A stretch of 14,085 nucleotides of DNA from an uncultured Pseudomonadota bacterium. Its GTDB lineage: Bacteria > Pseudomonadota > Gammaproteobacteria > Burkholderiales > Casimicrobiaceae. The notes below the pieces were generated by a model that made no database searches, was not told the DNA's origin, and saw only the letters and a list, made by a program, of their open reading frames with translations. The position numbers were made by a program, and so were the translations under genes. Of this stretch, positions 5,271 to 13,800 are shown piece after piece; the stretch's first letter is position 1; every line of letters begins with the position of its first letter. The stretch spans positions 1 through 14,085 of the forward strand of contig CALFEY010000252.1 in assembly GCA_937958295.1 (NCBI GenBank), read 5' to 3'.

Positions 5271-6449
5271 ATGGACTTCGAGCTGTGGTGGCTGCTGCCG
5301 ATCCCCGCGGTATTCTTCGCGCTCGGCTGGATCGCCGCCCGCATCGACATCAAGCACCTTCTGCGCGAATCGCGCGCGCTGCCGCTGTCCTATTTCCGCG
5401 GCCTCAACTACCTGTTGAACGAGCAGCCCGACAAGGCGATCGAGTCGTTCATCGAGGTGGTCAAGGTGGACCCCCAAACGGTGGACCTCCACTTCGCATT
5501 GGGCTCGCTGTTCCGGCGCCAGGGCGAGATCGATCGCGCGATCCGCATGCACCAGAACCTCCTGGACCGCCCCGACCTGCCGGCGGACAAGCGGGTGACC
5601 GCCACCTACGAGCTCGCGCAGGACTTCCACCGAGCGGGACTGCTCGATCGTGCCGAGGAGCTCTTCACCAAGCTCAACGGCACAGCTTACGAGCACGCCG
5701 CGCTTGGCCATCTCATTTCCATCTACGAGACCGAAAAGGACTGGGCCAAGGCCATCGCCGCCACGCGGCGCATGGAGGAGATTGCCAAGCAGCCATACTT
5801 CAAGGAGATCGCGCAGTACCACTGCGAGCTTGCGCAGGCCGCGCTGCTGAAGGCCGACTACCCGGCGGTAACGCGGGAGCTCGAATCCGCCTACGCCACC
5901 TACCGGGGGTGCACCCGGGCCACCTTGCTGTCGGGGGACACGCGCGAGCAGCAGGGCGCTCCAGGCGAGGCGATCGCCGCGTGGCAGAAGATCGAGTCGC
6001 AGAACCCGGCCTTCCTGTCGCTGGCCGCCGATCGCATCGCCGAGGCCTATCGCAAGCAGGGGGACGTCGCGCAGGGCGTGCGCGTGCTGCGCAGCTACCA
6101 GGCGCAGTACCCGTCGCTCGACATCCTGAACGCGCTCTTCTCGCTGGTGCTGGAGCTCGACGGCCCCGAGGCCGCGGCGGCGCTCATCAAGGAGGAGCTT
6201 TCCCGCAACCCCACGCTGCTTGGCCTCGACCGGCTGCTGGAGGCGCAGATCCTCGCGGCCCCCGCCGAGCACCGGCACGACCTCACGCTCGTGAAGGGGC
6301 TCGTCGCCCAGCACATCAAGCGGCTCGGCATGTACAAGTGCGAGCACTGTGGCTTTCGCGCCAAGCAATACTACTGGCGCTGCCCAGGCTGCCTCAAATG
6401 GGAGACCTACTCGCCCCGACGCACCGAGACGCCCGATGGCTATGCGTGA
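5271..6449 (+). CDS. lapB: Lipopolysaccharide assembly protein LapB (TPR protein)
   Basis: A 392-residue LapB (YciM), close to the 389 residues of E. coli. In E. coli it is a membrane-anchored adaptor that tunes LPS synthesis by promoting FtsH-dependent turnover of LpxC. An N-terminal membrane helix (about residues 5-22, with many aromatic residues) is followed by tetratricopeptide repeats covering roughly 35-340. A C-terminal rubredoxin-like metal site has two CxxC pairs, Cys357/Cys360 and Cys371/Cys374, in the motif CEHCGFRAKQYYWRCPGC. All four metal ligands are present. It starts five bases after lapA and has only a weak ribosome binding site, so coupling to lapA is likely. lapA-lapB-pyrF is the same order as in E. 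coli. Confidence 0.96.
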   Translation: MDFELWWLLPIPAVFFALGWIAARIDIKHLLRESRALPLSYFRGLNYLLNEQPDKAIESFIEVVKVDPQTVDLHFALGSLFRRQGEIDRAIRMHQNLLDRPDLPADKRVTATYELAQDFHRAGLLDRAEELFTKLNGTAYEHAALGHLISIYETEKDWAKAIAATRRMEEIAKQPYFKEIAQYHCELAQAALLKADYPAVTRELESAYATYRGCTRATLLSGDTREQQGAPGEAIAAWQKIESQNPAFLSLAADRIAEAYRKQGDVAQGVRVLRSYQAQYPSLDILNALFSLVLELDGPEAAAALIKEELSRNPTLLGLDRLLEAQILAAPAEHRHDLTLVKGLVAQHIKRLGMYKCEHCGFRAKQYYWRCPGCLKWETYSPRRTETPDGYA

Positions 6450-6465
6450 GTCGGCTCCCCTCACC

Positions 6466-6469
6466 AGGA
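6466..6469 (+). promoter_or_regulatory. Ribosome binding site of pyrF
   Basis: AGGA seven bases before the ATG at 6477, in the 27-base gap after lapB. It supports that start. Confidence 0.6.
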
Positions 6470-6476
6470 TGACCCC

Positions 6477-7208
6477 ATGACCGCGATCCCCCGCGTGTTC
6501 GTCGCCCTCGATTTTGCCAATCCCACGCACGCGCTTGCGCTGGTGGACCGCCTCGATCCCGCGGCCTGCGGCCTCAAGGTGGGCAAGGAGCTCTTCGTGC
6601 TCGCCGGACCGGAGCCGGTGCGCTGGATGATCGAGCGCGGCTTTGCCGTGTTCCTCGACCTCAAGTTCCACGACATTCCCAATACCGCAGCGAGCGCCTG
6701 CGCGGCGGCCACGCGCTTGGGTGTGGCCATGCTCAACGTGCATGCGAGTGGGGGACGGGCGATGCTGGCCGCCTCGCGGGAAGCAGTGGACCGCACGGCC
6801 GCCGAGCTCGGCAAGAAGCCGCCGCTGCTCATCGGGGTGACGGTGCTCACGAGCCTCGCCGATCGCGATCTCGCCGACGTGGGCGTGGCCGGCACGGCTG
6901 CGGCGCAGGTGGCCAAGCTCGCGCGGCTCACCCAGGCGGCGGGCCTGGACGGCGTCGTGTGCTCGGCGCAGGAAGCGCCGGCGCTACGCACGGCCTGCGG
7001 CCCCGCCTTCAAGCTGGTCACGCCGGGCATCCGCCTCGCCGATGCCCGCGCCGACGACCAGGCGCGGGTGGTCACGCCCGACGACGCCGTGCGCAACGGC
7101 GCCGACTACCTCGTGATCGGGCGTCCCATCACGCAGGCGGTCGATCCCCTCGCCACCTTGGCCAGGATCAATGCCGCGCTTGCCGCGCTGCCGCAGGTCC
7201 CCGCGTGA
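6477..7208 (+). CDS. pyrF: Orotidine 5'-phosphate decarboxylase
   Basis: A 243-residue OMP decarboxylase (type 1 PyrF), which makes UMP in the last step of de novo pyrimidine synthesis. The TIM-barrel active site is complete: Asp12 in VALDFA, Lys34 in LKVGKE, and the catalytic group Asp61-Lys63-Asp66 in DLKFHDIPNT. The phosphate-binding end shows VTPGIR (181-186) and IGRPIT with Arg216. The type-1 spacing separates it from the longer type-2 PyrF found in some other betaproteobacteria. It starts 27 bases after lapB. Its stop shares GTGA (7205-7208) with the start of ugd, so translation of the two is likely coupled. Its product feeds UTP and then UDP-glucose, the substrate of the next enzyme. 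Confidence 0.96.
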   Translation: MTAIPRVFVALDFANPTHALALVDRLDPAACGLKVGKELFVLAGPEPVRWMIERGFAVFLDLKFHDIPNTAASACAAATRLGVAMLNVHASGGRAMLAASREAVDRTAAELGKKPPLLIGVTVLTSLADRDLADVGVAGTAAAQVAKLARLTQAAGLDGVVCSAQEAPALRTACGPAFKLVTPGIRLADARADDQARVVTPDDAVRNGADYLVIGRPITQAVDPLATLARINAALAALPQVPA

Positions 7209-8542
7209 AGGTCACGATGATCGGGACGGGGTACGTCGGTCTCGTGACCGGAACGTGCTTCGCGGAAGTAGGCAACGACGTGCTGTGCCTGGACGTCGAT
7301 GAGCGGAAGATCGCCATCCTCAATGCCGGCGGCGTACCCATCCACGAGCCGGGCCTCGAGCCGATGGTCCGCCGCAACATCGCGGCGGGGCGCCTGCGCT
7401 TCACCACTGACGTCGAGGCGTCGGTGGCACATGGCACGCTCCAGTTCATCGCCGTGGGCACCCCCCCCGACGAGGACGGCAGCGCGGACATGCAGTACGT
7501 GATCCAGGCCGCCCGCAACATCGGCCGCCGCATGCAGGCACCCAAGATCGTGGTCGACAAGTCCACCGTGCCGGTGGGCACCGCCGATCGCGTGCGCGCG
7601 ACCATCGCGGAGGAGCTCGCCGCGCGCGGACTCGCGCTCTCGTTCTCCGTGGCGTCCAATCCCGAGTTCCTGAAGGAGGGCGCGGCGGTGGAAGACTTCA
7701 TGCGGCCGGACCGCGTGGTCGTGGGCGCCTCCGACGAGCGCGCGATCGCCGCGCTGCGCAACCTCTACGCCCCCTTCATGCGCAATCACGAGCGGCTGCT
7801 GGTCATGGACGTGCGCTCGGCTGAGCTCACGAAGTACGCCGCCAATGCCATGCTCGCCACCCGCATCTCGTTCATGAATGAGCTCGCCAACCTCGCCGAG
7901 AAGCTCGGCGCCGACATCGAGATGGTCCGCCAGGGGATCGGCTCGGATCCGCGCATCGGCTACCGTTTCCTCTATCCGGGCGTGGGCTATGGCGGCAGCT
8001 GCTTTCCCAAGGACGTGAAGGCGCTGCAGTACACGGCGGACCAGCACGGCCATCCGCTCGAGCTGCTGGCGGCGGTAGAGCGCGTGAACGACGCGCAGAA
8101 GCACGTGCTCGTCGACAAGGTCGTCGCCCGGCTCGGCGCCGACCTGCGCGGCCGCACCATCGCGCTGTGGGGCCTCGCCTTCAAGCCCGATACGGACGAC
8201 ATGCGCGAGGCGCCGTCGCGCGTGATCGTCGAGGCGCTGCTGGCGCGCGGCGCGCGCGTGGTGGCGTACGACCCCATCGCCATGGACGAGGCCCGCCGCA
8301 TCTTCGAGCGCACCGCGGGCGTCACGTTCGCGAAGTCGCCGCTGGCCGCCTGCGACGATGCCGACGCGCTGCTGGTGGTCACCGAGTGGCAGGAGTTCCG
8401 CAGCCCCGACTTCGACGAGTTGCGCCAGCGGCTCGCCACCCCGCTCGTGTTCGACGGCCGTAACCTGTATCCCCCCGCCGATGTGCGCGCCGCGGGGCTC
8501 GAGTACTTCGGCATCGGCCGGCCCGCGGCCGCCACGCCATGA
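7205..8542 (+). CDS. ugd: UDP-glucose 6-dehydrogenase
   Basis: A 445-residue UDP-glucose/GDP-mannose dehydrogenase family protein that oxidises UDP-glucose twice with NAD+ to UDP-glucuronate, a precursor for capsule, exopolysaccharide and LPS modification. The N-terminal Rossmann motif is GTGYVGLVTG (7-16). The central domain has SNPEFLKEG (151-159), KYAANAM (Lys210, Asn214), and the catalytic cysteine Cys266 with Asp270 in GGSCFPKD. The C-terminal domain has the LWGLAFKPDTDDMREAPS motif (321-338). UDP-glucose is preferred over GDP-mannose as substrate because of these motifs and the pyrF context. The GTG start at 7205 overlaps the pyrF stop and has AGG seven bases upstream; it gives the standard MKVTMIGTGYVG N-terminus. 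Eight consecutive Cs lie at codons 86-88. Confidence 0.95.
   Translation: MKVTMIGTGYVGLVTGTCFAEVGNDVLCLDVDERKIAILNAGGVPIHEPGLEPMVRRNIAAGRLRFTTDVEASVAHGTLQFIAVGTPPDEDGSADMQYVIQAARNIGRRMQAPKIVVDKSTVPVGTADRVRATIAEELAARGLALSFSVASNPEFLKEGAAVEDFMRPDRVVVGASDERAIAALRNLYAPFMRNHERLLVMDVRSAELTKYAANAMLATRISFMNELANLAEKLGADIEMVRQGIGSDPRIGYRFLYPGVGYGGSCFPKDVKALQYTADQHGHPLELLAAVERVNDAQKHVLVDKVVARLGADLRGRTIALWGLAFKPDTDDMREAPSRVIVEALLARGARVVAYDPIAMDEARRIFERTAGVTFAKSPLAACDDADALLVVTEWQEFRSPDFDELRQRLATPLVFDGRNLYPPADVRAAGLEYFGIGRPAAATP
7461..7468 (+). repeat. C8 homopolymer tract in ugd
   Basis: Eight Cs in a row encode part of Thr86 and Pro87-Pro88 in the GTPPDE motif. Loss or gain of one C would shift the frame after about a fifth of the protein. 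Confidence 0.9.
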
Positions 8543-9477
8543 GCGCGACGTTCTCCACCTTCGCCGCCGCTGCACAGCAGGCGCGCGTGCTCGTGGTGGG
8601 CGACGTGATGCTCGATCGCTATTGGTTCGGCGATGTCGATCGCATCTCCCCGGAAGCGCCCGTGCCGGTGGTCAAGATCGCCAGGAGCGAGGAGCGTCCG
8701 GGCGGCGCCGCGAACGTTGCCCGCAACGCCGCTGCGCTCGGCGCACAGGCCACGCTTCTGTCAGTGGTGGGCGACGACGAGCCGGGCACCACGCTCGCGC
8801 GGCTCCTGCAGGCGGAACGGGTGCAGGCGTCGTTTCGCCGCGATCCTGCGCTGTCCACGACGGTGAAGCTGCGCGTGATCGGGCGCCAGCAGCAGCTCCT
8901 GCGCATCGACTTCGAAACGCCCCCGTCGCACGAGGTGCTCGCCGCCAAGCTCGCCGACTACGAGCGGCTCGTGCCCGCGGCCGGCGTGGTGGTGCTGTCC
9001 GACTACGGCAAGGGCGGGCTCGCGCACATCGCGAGCATGATCGCGTCCGCCCGCGCGGCGGGCAAACGGGTGCTCGTCGATCCGAAGGGAGAAGACTTCA
9101 CGCGCTACCGCGGCGCGACGCTTCTCACCCCCAATCGCGGCGAATTCCGCGCGGTGGTCGGCCGGTGGAGCAACGAGGCCGAGCTCGCCGCCAAGGCCGA
9201 GACCCTGCGCCGCGATCTCGACCTCGAGGCACTGCTCGTCACCCGCTCGGAGGAGGGCATGAGCCTCTTCACGGCCGCGGGTGCGCTCACTATTCCGGCA
9301 CAGGCGCGCGAGGTCTACGACGTCTCGGGCGCGGGCGACACCGTGATTGCCACCCTGGCCGTGCTCCTGGCCGCCGGTGCGTCGCTGCCCGACGCCGTGC
9401 ACGTGGCCAACGAGGCGGCAGGCGTGGTGGTGGCCAAGCTCGGCACGGCCATCGTGCAGCCGCACGAGCTTCTGTAA
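8539..9477 (+). CDS. rfaE1: D-glycero-beta-D-manno-heptose-7-phosphate kinase
   Basis: A 312-residue PfkB/ribokinase-fold sugar kinase corresponding to domain I of HldE (RfaE). It phosphorylates heptose 7-phosphate at C1 on the route to ADP-heptose for the LPS inner core. Visible are VVGDVMLDRYWFG (19-31), ISPEAPVPVV (36-45), the RPGGAANVARN glycine motif (53-63), LVDPKG (179-184) and the PfkB signature DVSGAGDTV (261-269) with catalytic Asp267. E. coli HldE is about 477 residues with a fused cytidylyltransferase domain. That domain is absent here, so a separate adenylyltransferase (RfaE2/HldC) and an epimerase (HldD) must be encoded elsewhere. It overlaps ugd by four bases (ATGA), indicating coupling. 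Confidence 0.94.
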   Translation: MSATFSTFAAAAQQARVLVVGDVMLDRYWFGDVDRISPEAPVPVVKIARSEERPGGAANVARNAAALGAQATLLSVVGDDEPGTTLARLLQAERVQASFRRDPALSTTVKLRVIGRQQQLLRIDFETPPSHEVLAAKLADYERLVPAAGVVVLSDYGKGGLAHIASMIASARAAGKRVLVDPKGEDFTRYRGATLLTPNRGEFRAVVGRWSNEAELAAKAETLRRDLDLEALLVTRSEEGMSLFTAAGALTIPAQAREVYDVSGAGDTVIATLAVLLAAGASLPDAVHVANEAAGVVVAKLGTAIVQPHELL

Positions 9478-9491
9478 CGCCGTCAGGCCCC

Positions 9492-10850
9492 ATGGCCAAG
9501 GCGCGCACCCTCTACAGCTGCACGGAATGCGGCGGGACGGCCCCCAAGTGGCAGGGCCAGTGCCCGCACTGCGGCGCATGGAACACGCTGGTGGAAACGG
9601 CCATCACCCCGGCGGCCAAGCGCTTCGAGACCGTGGCGGGCGCCCGATCCGCGGTCACCCCGCTGGCCAGCGTGTCCGCCCAAGAGAACGAGCGCATCCC
9701 CACCGGCCTCGCCGAGTTCGACCGCGTGCTGGGCGGTGGGCTCGTGGCCGGCGGCGTGGTGCTGCTGGGCGGCGATCCGGGCATCGGCAAGTCGACGCTC
9801 CTGCTCCAGGCTTCCGCGGCCCTTGGTGCCGCGCGCCGCACCCTTTACGTGACCGGCGAGGAGTCGGTGGAGCAGGTGGCACTGCGGGCCCAGCGACTGG
9901 GGCTCGTCAATGCGCCCATCGAGCTCCTGGCCGAAGTGCAGCTCGAGGCCATCACCGCGGCGATCATCGCCACCCAGCCCGAGGTGGTGATCGTCGACTC
10001 GATCCAGACCGTGTACACCGAGTCGCTCACGTCCGCGCCTGGGAGCGTCTCGCAGGTCCGCGAGTGCGCCGCACAGTTAACGCGACTTGCGAAGCAACGC
10101 GGCGTAGTTATTGTTTTTGTGGGACATGTTACCAAGGAGGGGGCTATCGCCGGCCCCCGTGTGCTCGAACACATCGTGGACAGCGTCCTGTACTTCGAAG
10201 GGGATCCGCACTCGAGCTTTCGCCTGGTGCGGGCCATCAAGAACCGTTTTGGTGCGGCGAACGAGCTGGGGGTATTCGCCATGACGGAGCGGGGGCTGAA
10301 GGGCGTGGCCAATCCATCGGCGCTCTTCCTTTCCCAGCACGATAAGCCGGTTCCAGGGTCGGTGGTGGTGGCCACGCTCGAAGGCTCCCGCCCGCTGCTG
10401 GTGGAACTGCAGGCGCTGGTGGACCCGGTACAGGGCGGCATGCCGCGGCGGCTCGCCGTGGGTCTCGACCCGCAGCGGCTCGCCTTGCTTCTCGCGGTCC
10501 TGCACCGCCACGGAGGGGTGGAGACCGCCGGCTACGACGTTTTCGTCAATGCCGTGGGCGGCGTGCGTATCAACGAGCCTGCCGCCGATTTGGCCGTGCT
10601 TCTCGCGGTTGAATCATCCCTTAAAAACAGAGCATTACCCGCCAAATCTCTTGTGTTTGGCGAAGTAGGACTGGCAGGGGAGATCCGACCCGTCCAGCGT
10701 GGCCAGGAGCGCATTCGCGAGGCGGTGAAGCTCGGCTTCACCACAGTGCTGGTGCCGGCCGCCAACCGTCCGCGGCAAGCCGTGGAGGGCGCCCGGGTCA
10801 TCGCGGTCGAGCGGGTCGATCAGGCGCTCGCCGCGCTGCGCGAGTTCTAA
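9492..10850 (+). CDS. radA: DNA repair protein RadA
   Basis: A 452-residue RadA (Sms), normal length: a RecA-like ATPase and branch-migration helicase acting in recombinational repair. The domain order is clear. An N-terminal zinc finger CTECGGTAPKWQGQCPHC (Cys10, 13, 24, 27) is followed by the RecA-fold core with Walker A GDPGIGKST (94-102, Lys100), Walker B VVIVD (165-169) and the RadA-specific KNRFG motif (250-254). A C-terminal Lon protease-like domain (about 290-452) carries the SLVFGEVGLAGEIRPV segment. ATG 9492 gives the standard MAKARTLYSC start; only AGG at 9485-9487 precedes it. It lies 14 bases after rfaE1 and so may be the last gene of the lapA operon. Two AT-rich patches with rare codons lie inside it, near 10072-10140 and 10606-10665. 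Confidence 0.97.
   Translation: MAKARTLYSCTECGGTAPKWQGQCPHCGAWNTLVETAITPAAKRFETVAGARSAVTPLASVSAQENERIPTGLAEFDRVLGGGLVAGGVVLLGGDPGIGKSTLLLQASAALGAARRTLYVTGEESVEQVALRAQRLGLVNAPIELLAEVQLEAITAAIIATQPEVVIVDSIQTVYTESLTSAPGSVSQVRECAAQLTRLAKQRGVVIVFVGHVTKEGAIAGPRVLEHIVDSVLYFEGDPHSSFRLVRAIKNRFGAANELGVFAMTERGLKGVANPSALFLSQHDKPVPGSVVVATLEGSRPLLVELQALVDPVQGGMPRRLAVGLDPQRLALLLAVLHRHGGVETAGYDVFVNAVGGVRINEPAADLAVLLAVESSLKNRALPAKSLVFGEVGLAGEIRPVQRGQERIREAVKLGFTTVLVPAANRPRQAVEGARVIAVERVDQALAALREF
10640..10662 (+). other. Hairpin inside radA coding region
   Basis: CGCCAAA (10640-10646) pairs perfectly with TTTGGCG (10656-10662) around a nine-base loop, within an AT-rich, rare-codon patch encoding part of the Lon-like domain. 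No function is known to me; chance is possible. Confidence 0.35.
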
Positions 10851-10867
10851 AGGCGGCTGGCAGAAGG

Positions 10868-10885
10868 GGGCCCCGTGGGGGGCCC
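10868..10885. terminator. Two-way hairpin between convergent radA and the G8-type gene
   Basis: GGGCCCC (10868-10874) pairs perfectly with GGGGCCC (10879-10885) around a four-base loop. It starts 18 bases after the radA stop and lies 11 bases beyond the stop of the opposite gene. T-runs are poor on both sides (TCGTTCC on +, CCTTCTG on -), so termination is plausible but may be inefficient or Rho-assisted. Confidence 0.55.
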
Positions 10886-10895
10886 TCGTTCCGAC

Positions 10896-13800
10896 TCAAT
10901 TGCAGAACTGCAGCGGCAGCTTGGGCGCGTTGGTGCAGGCCTGAGCGATGCCGCCCGCGGCGGGGACGTAGGTGACGTTCCACTTGGCGTCCTTGGGGAA
11001 GCATGCCTGCGCGGGCCGCGGGTTGATCGGCGGGTCGTAGACGAACGTGGTACCTGTCTTGAAGCCGATGCCGTAGCAGCCGCCCGACGGGCAGTCGATG
11101 GTCTTCTGCGCCCAGCTGCACACGTTGCTGCCATTGGCACTCTTGTCGTTGCACTGGTCGGCATACAGCCCCGTGGGGTTGCAGCCGCAGGTGCCGCCTT
11201 CCGGCAAGCGGTTGTTGGCTTGCCATGAGCAGAAGGATGCCGGCTGGCAGTTGTCCTTGAAGACCTTGTTGTAGTCGAGCTGGAACTGGGGGAAGGACAT
11301 GTTCATGGTGACGGTGAGGATGCCGTTCGCATAGCTCTTGGCCCAGCCGGTGGAGGCCCAGTCCACCTGGCCCTTCGGGGAGAATTGCGGGGCGCCGGAG
11401 ATGTTCGCTCGCGTGGCCCACACGTCGTTGTCGGGGTCGAAGCCATCCCCGACGTAGAACTGGTAGGTCTGTGCCGTGGTGGACTTGGCGAAGAGCATGA
11501 AGAGGTAGTAGGTCTTGTTCGCCTCGAAGACATTCACCCAGCTCTGGCCGCCGGCGCGTTGCTTGGTCTCGCTCACCGTGGTGTCGAGGTAGAAGACACC
11601 GTTGTTGGGCGTGAGGGTGCTGCGCTGGTACGTGGACTGCCCCGCCATCTTGATCGGACCGGTGACGTTCTCGCTCTTAACGAGCAACTGCCGGTACATC
11701 GGGACGCCATAGCAGTTCTCGTTGGTGCATGGCTGGTCCCAGATCGGCGGCTGCGGCGCCGGCCGGCCGCACGAATTGTCGACGGCACAGCCCGGGTACA
11801 CCACCGAGGTCACGTACTCGTAGGGGCTCGTCTTGGCGGTATTGTCCGAGGCGCACTCGATGGCTTCGACCGGCGCACTGAAAAACGGATCGACGTTCAC
11901 CGATACCGTTTTCGCGTACCCGGTGAGCGAGCCGTCGTCATCCGACAACTCGGTCTGCCGATCGATATCCGTCCAGTTGTTGAACATCGTGTTGCTGAAG
12001 TTGCAGTATGCCCCGCGCACCTTGTCGAGGTCGGTGAGGTAGGTCCCCTCATCGAACAGGGGCTGGATCACGTAGTGGCGGATCGCGACGTTGGCGAAGT
12101 ACAGGTTATTGGAGTGGAAGGCCGGCGGGTAATAGAACCCGTTGGGCTGCTTCCAGGCGATGGCCGCGTTGGGCAGGTAGCACTGGTTCTGCGTGGTGTC
12201 GAACGGCATGCCGAGTACCCGGCCCGACAGCGTGGTGCTGTTGCAGGTGTAGGCGTCGCCGCTGGTCTGGCGGGTGCAGTCCGGCAACGTGACGCGCGGG
12301 ATGTCGAGGTAGGCGTTCGACTCCTGGTAGGCGGGGCCGTCGTAGATGTTGAACAGCCGCTGGTTCATGGAGAAGTTGGAGATCGGGAAGCTCACCCCGT
12401 CGTTGGCCGACAGGCAGTGGTTGCCGTTGCAGATGGTGCCGTTGGCCGGGATGCCGCGCGGATTGAAGGGACCCGTTTCCAGGGCGTAGGCCGGCTGTCC
12501 GGCGGGGGGCACGGGCTGGGTGCGACCGATGAACACCGACTTGCGGGCGAGGGCCCAGTGACCCTGGATGAGGTCGGACTTGGTATAGCCGCCGCCAGTG
12601 ACGAACGTGATACCGCCGTTCTGCACGTCGGTCAGGACGCTGTTGGTGTACAGGTACCACTGGGGCCGCAGCCAGATCGCGCCGAAGTTGGTCTCCGCCC
12701 AGTGGAAAGACGACGTGTAACGGTCGATCACGGTCACCATGCAAGCGGCGAGATTGCCCCCGCTGCAACGGGGCGCGAGATCGCCGCTGCAATCCATCGT
12801 ATCGCTCGGGCAGATCGTGGCGAAGCGGCCGCCGCCCTGCGAGACCTTGGGGTAATAGTCGTCCGCGAGTTCGTTCGCCGGATTGGCGCACGCCTTGGCG
12901 GTGAGCGCGGGCGGGCTGCCCACCATCGGATTGGATTGGTCGCACCACGGCGGCGCCAGCGGATTGGGCACCGATGCCACCTGCGGTGCGCCCCCGAAGT
13001 CGAAGCCGAAACAGGCGGTGGTATTGCCCACCGTGTTGAAGGAGTTCATGGCCGACGTGCAGTAATTGCCGACGAACTTGCGCAGCGGAGTCGTCGCGGC
13101 CTTGTCGAGCGCCTTGGTGTTGTCGTGCACCTGCTGCATCGAGGCGTAGCCTTCGAATTGCATGTGCCGCGAATGGCCGCTGTTGGCGCCCGGCACCAGC
13201 CAGTAGCACGCGCCGCAGGCGCCTGCGCCCGCTGCCATGTTGTACTCGAAGTCGTTCCAGCCGTTCATGATCCAGAACACGCTGGGGTGGTCGACGTCGG
13301 TATAGAAGGGCACGTTCTCGGGCATTGAGGGATCGAACGGCGCGGCGAGGATGCCCGGGACGTTGCGCGGATTGACCGCGGCGTTCTGGATCGCCGGACG
13401 CGCGTAGATGCCGATGTTGGACTGGAACTTGTTGTCGGCCTCGCTGCCTTCCTCGATGTAGAAGCCATGGCCGATGGACTTCCACCCCACGTTGCGCGCG
13501 AAGAGCACGCCGTTGGTGGCGTGGATCACGTACCAGCGGGTCATCGACTCGTTGACGGAGTTGTCCTTCACGAACGTCGTCGTGGGAACCGCGCGCGCCA
13601 TGTGAAAGTGCACCGGATAGTGGCCGATGCGGCCGCCCTGACCGAGCTGCTTCAGCTCCACGCCCTGCATCTGGAAAGTCTTGAATCCCGCCCGTGCCAC
13701 GACGTGCCCGCCGAAGTACGCATCGGAGCCCGTGGTCGGCAGCGGTTGGCCATAGGCGTTGCCTTCAGACACGATGCGGATGCTGCGGGTGAGCAGCGCC

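Noticed and set aside
4977..6743. 588-codon minus-strand frame over lapA/lapB
   Set aside because: Shadow frame; it spans two well-recognised genes and has no domain of its own.
7106..8575. 489-codon minus-strand frame over ugd
   Set aside because: Shadow frame with His/Arg/Ala-rich composition and no motif.
10087..10114. Sigma70-like promoter in radA (TTGCGA-16-TATTGT)
   Set aside because: Only four of six matches in each box and short spacing; not called as a feature, only noted with the rare-codon patch.
11385..13328. 647-codon open frame on the plus strand opposite the G8-type gene
   Set aside because: No recognisable domain, Arg/Val/Gly-rich shadow composition, while the minus-strand frame shows clear family motifs.
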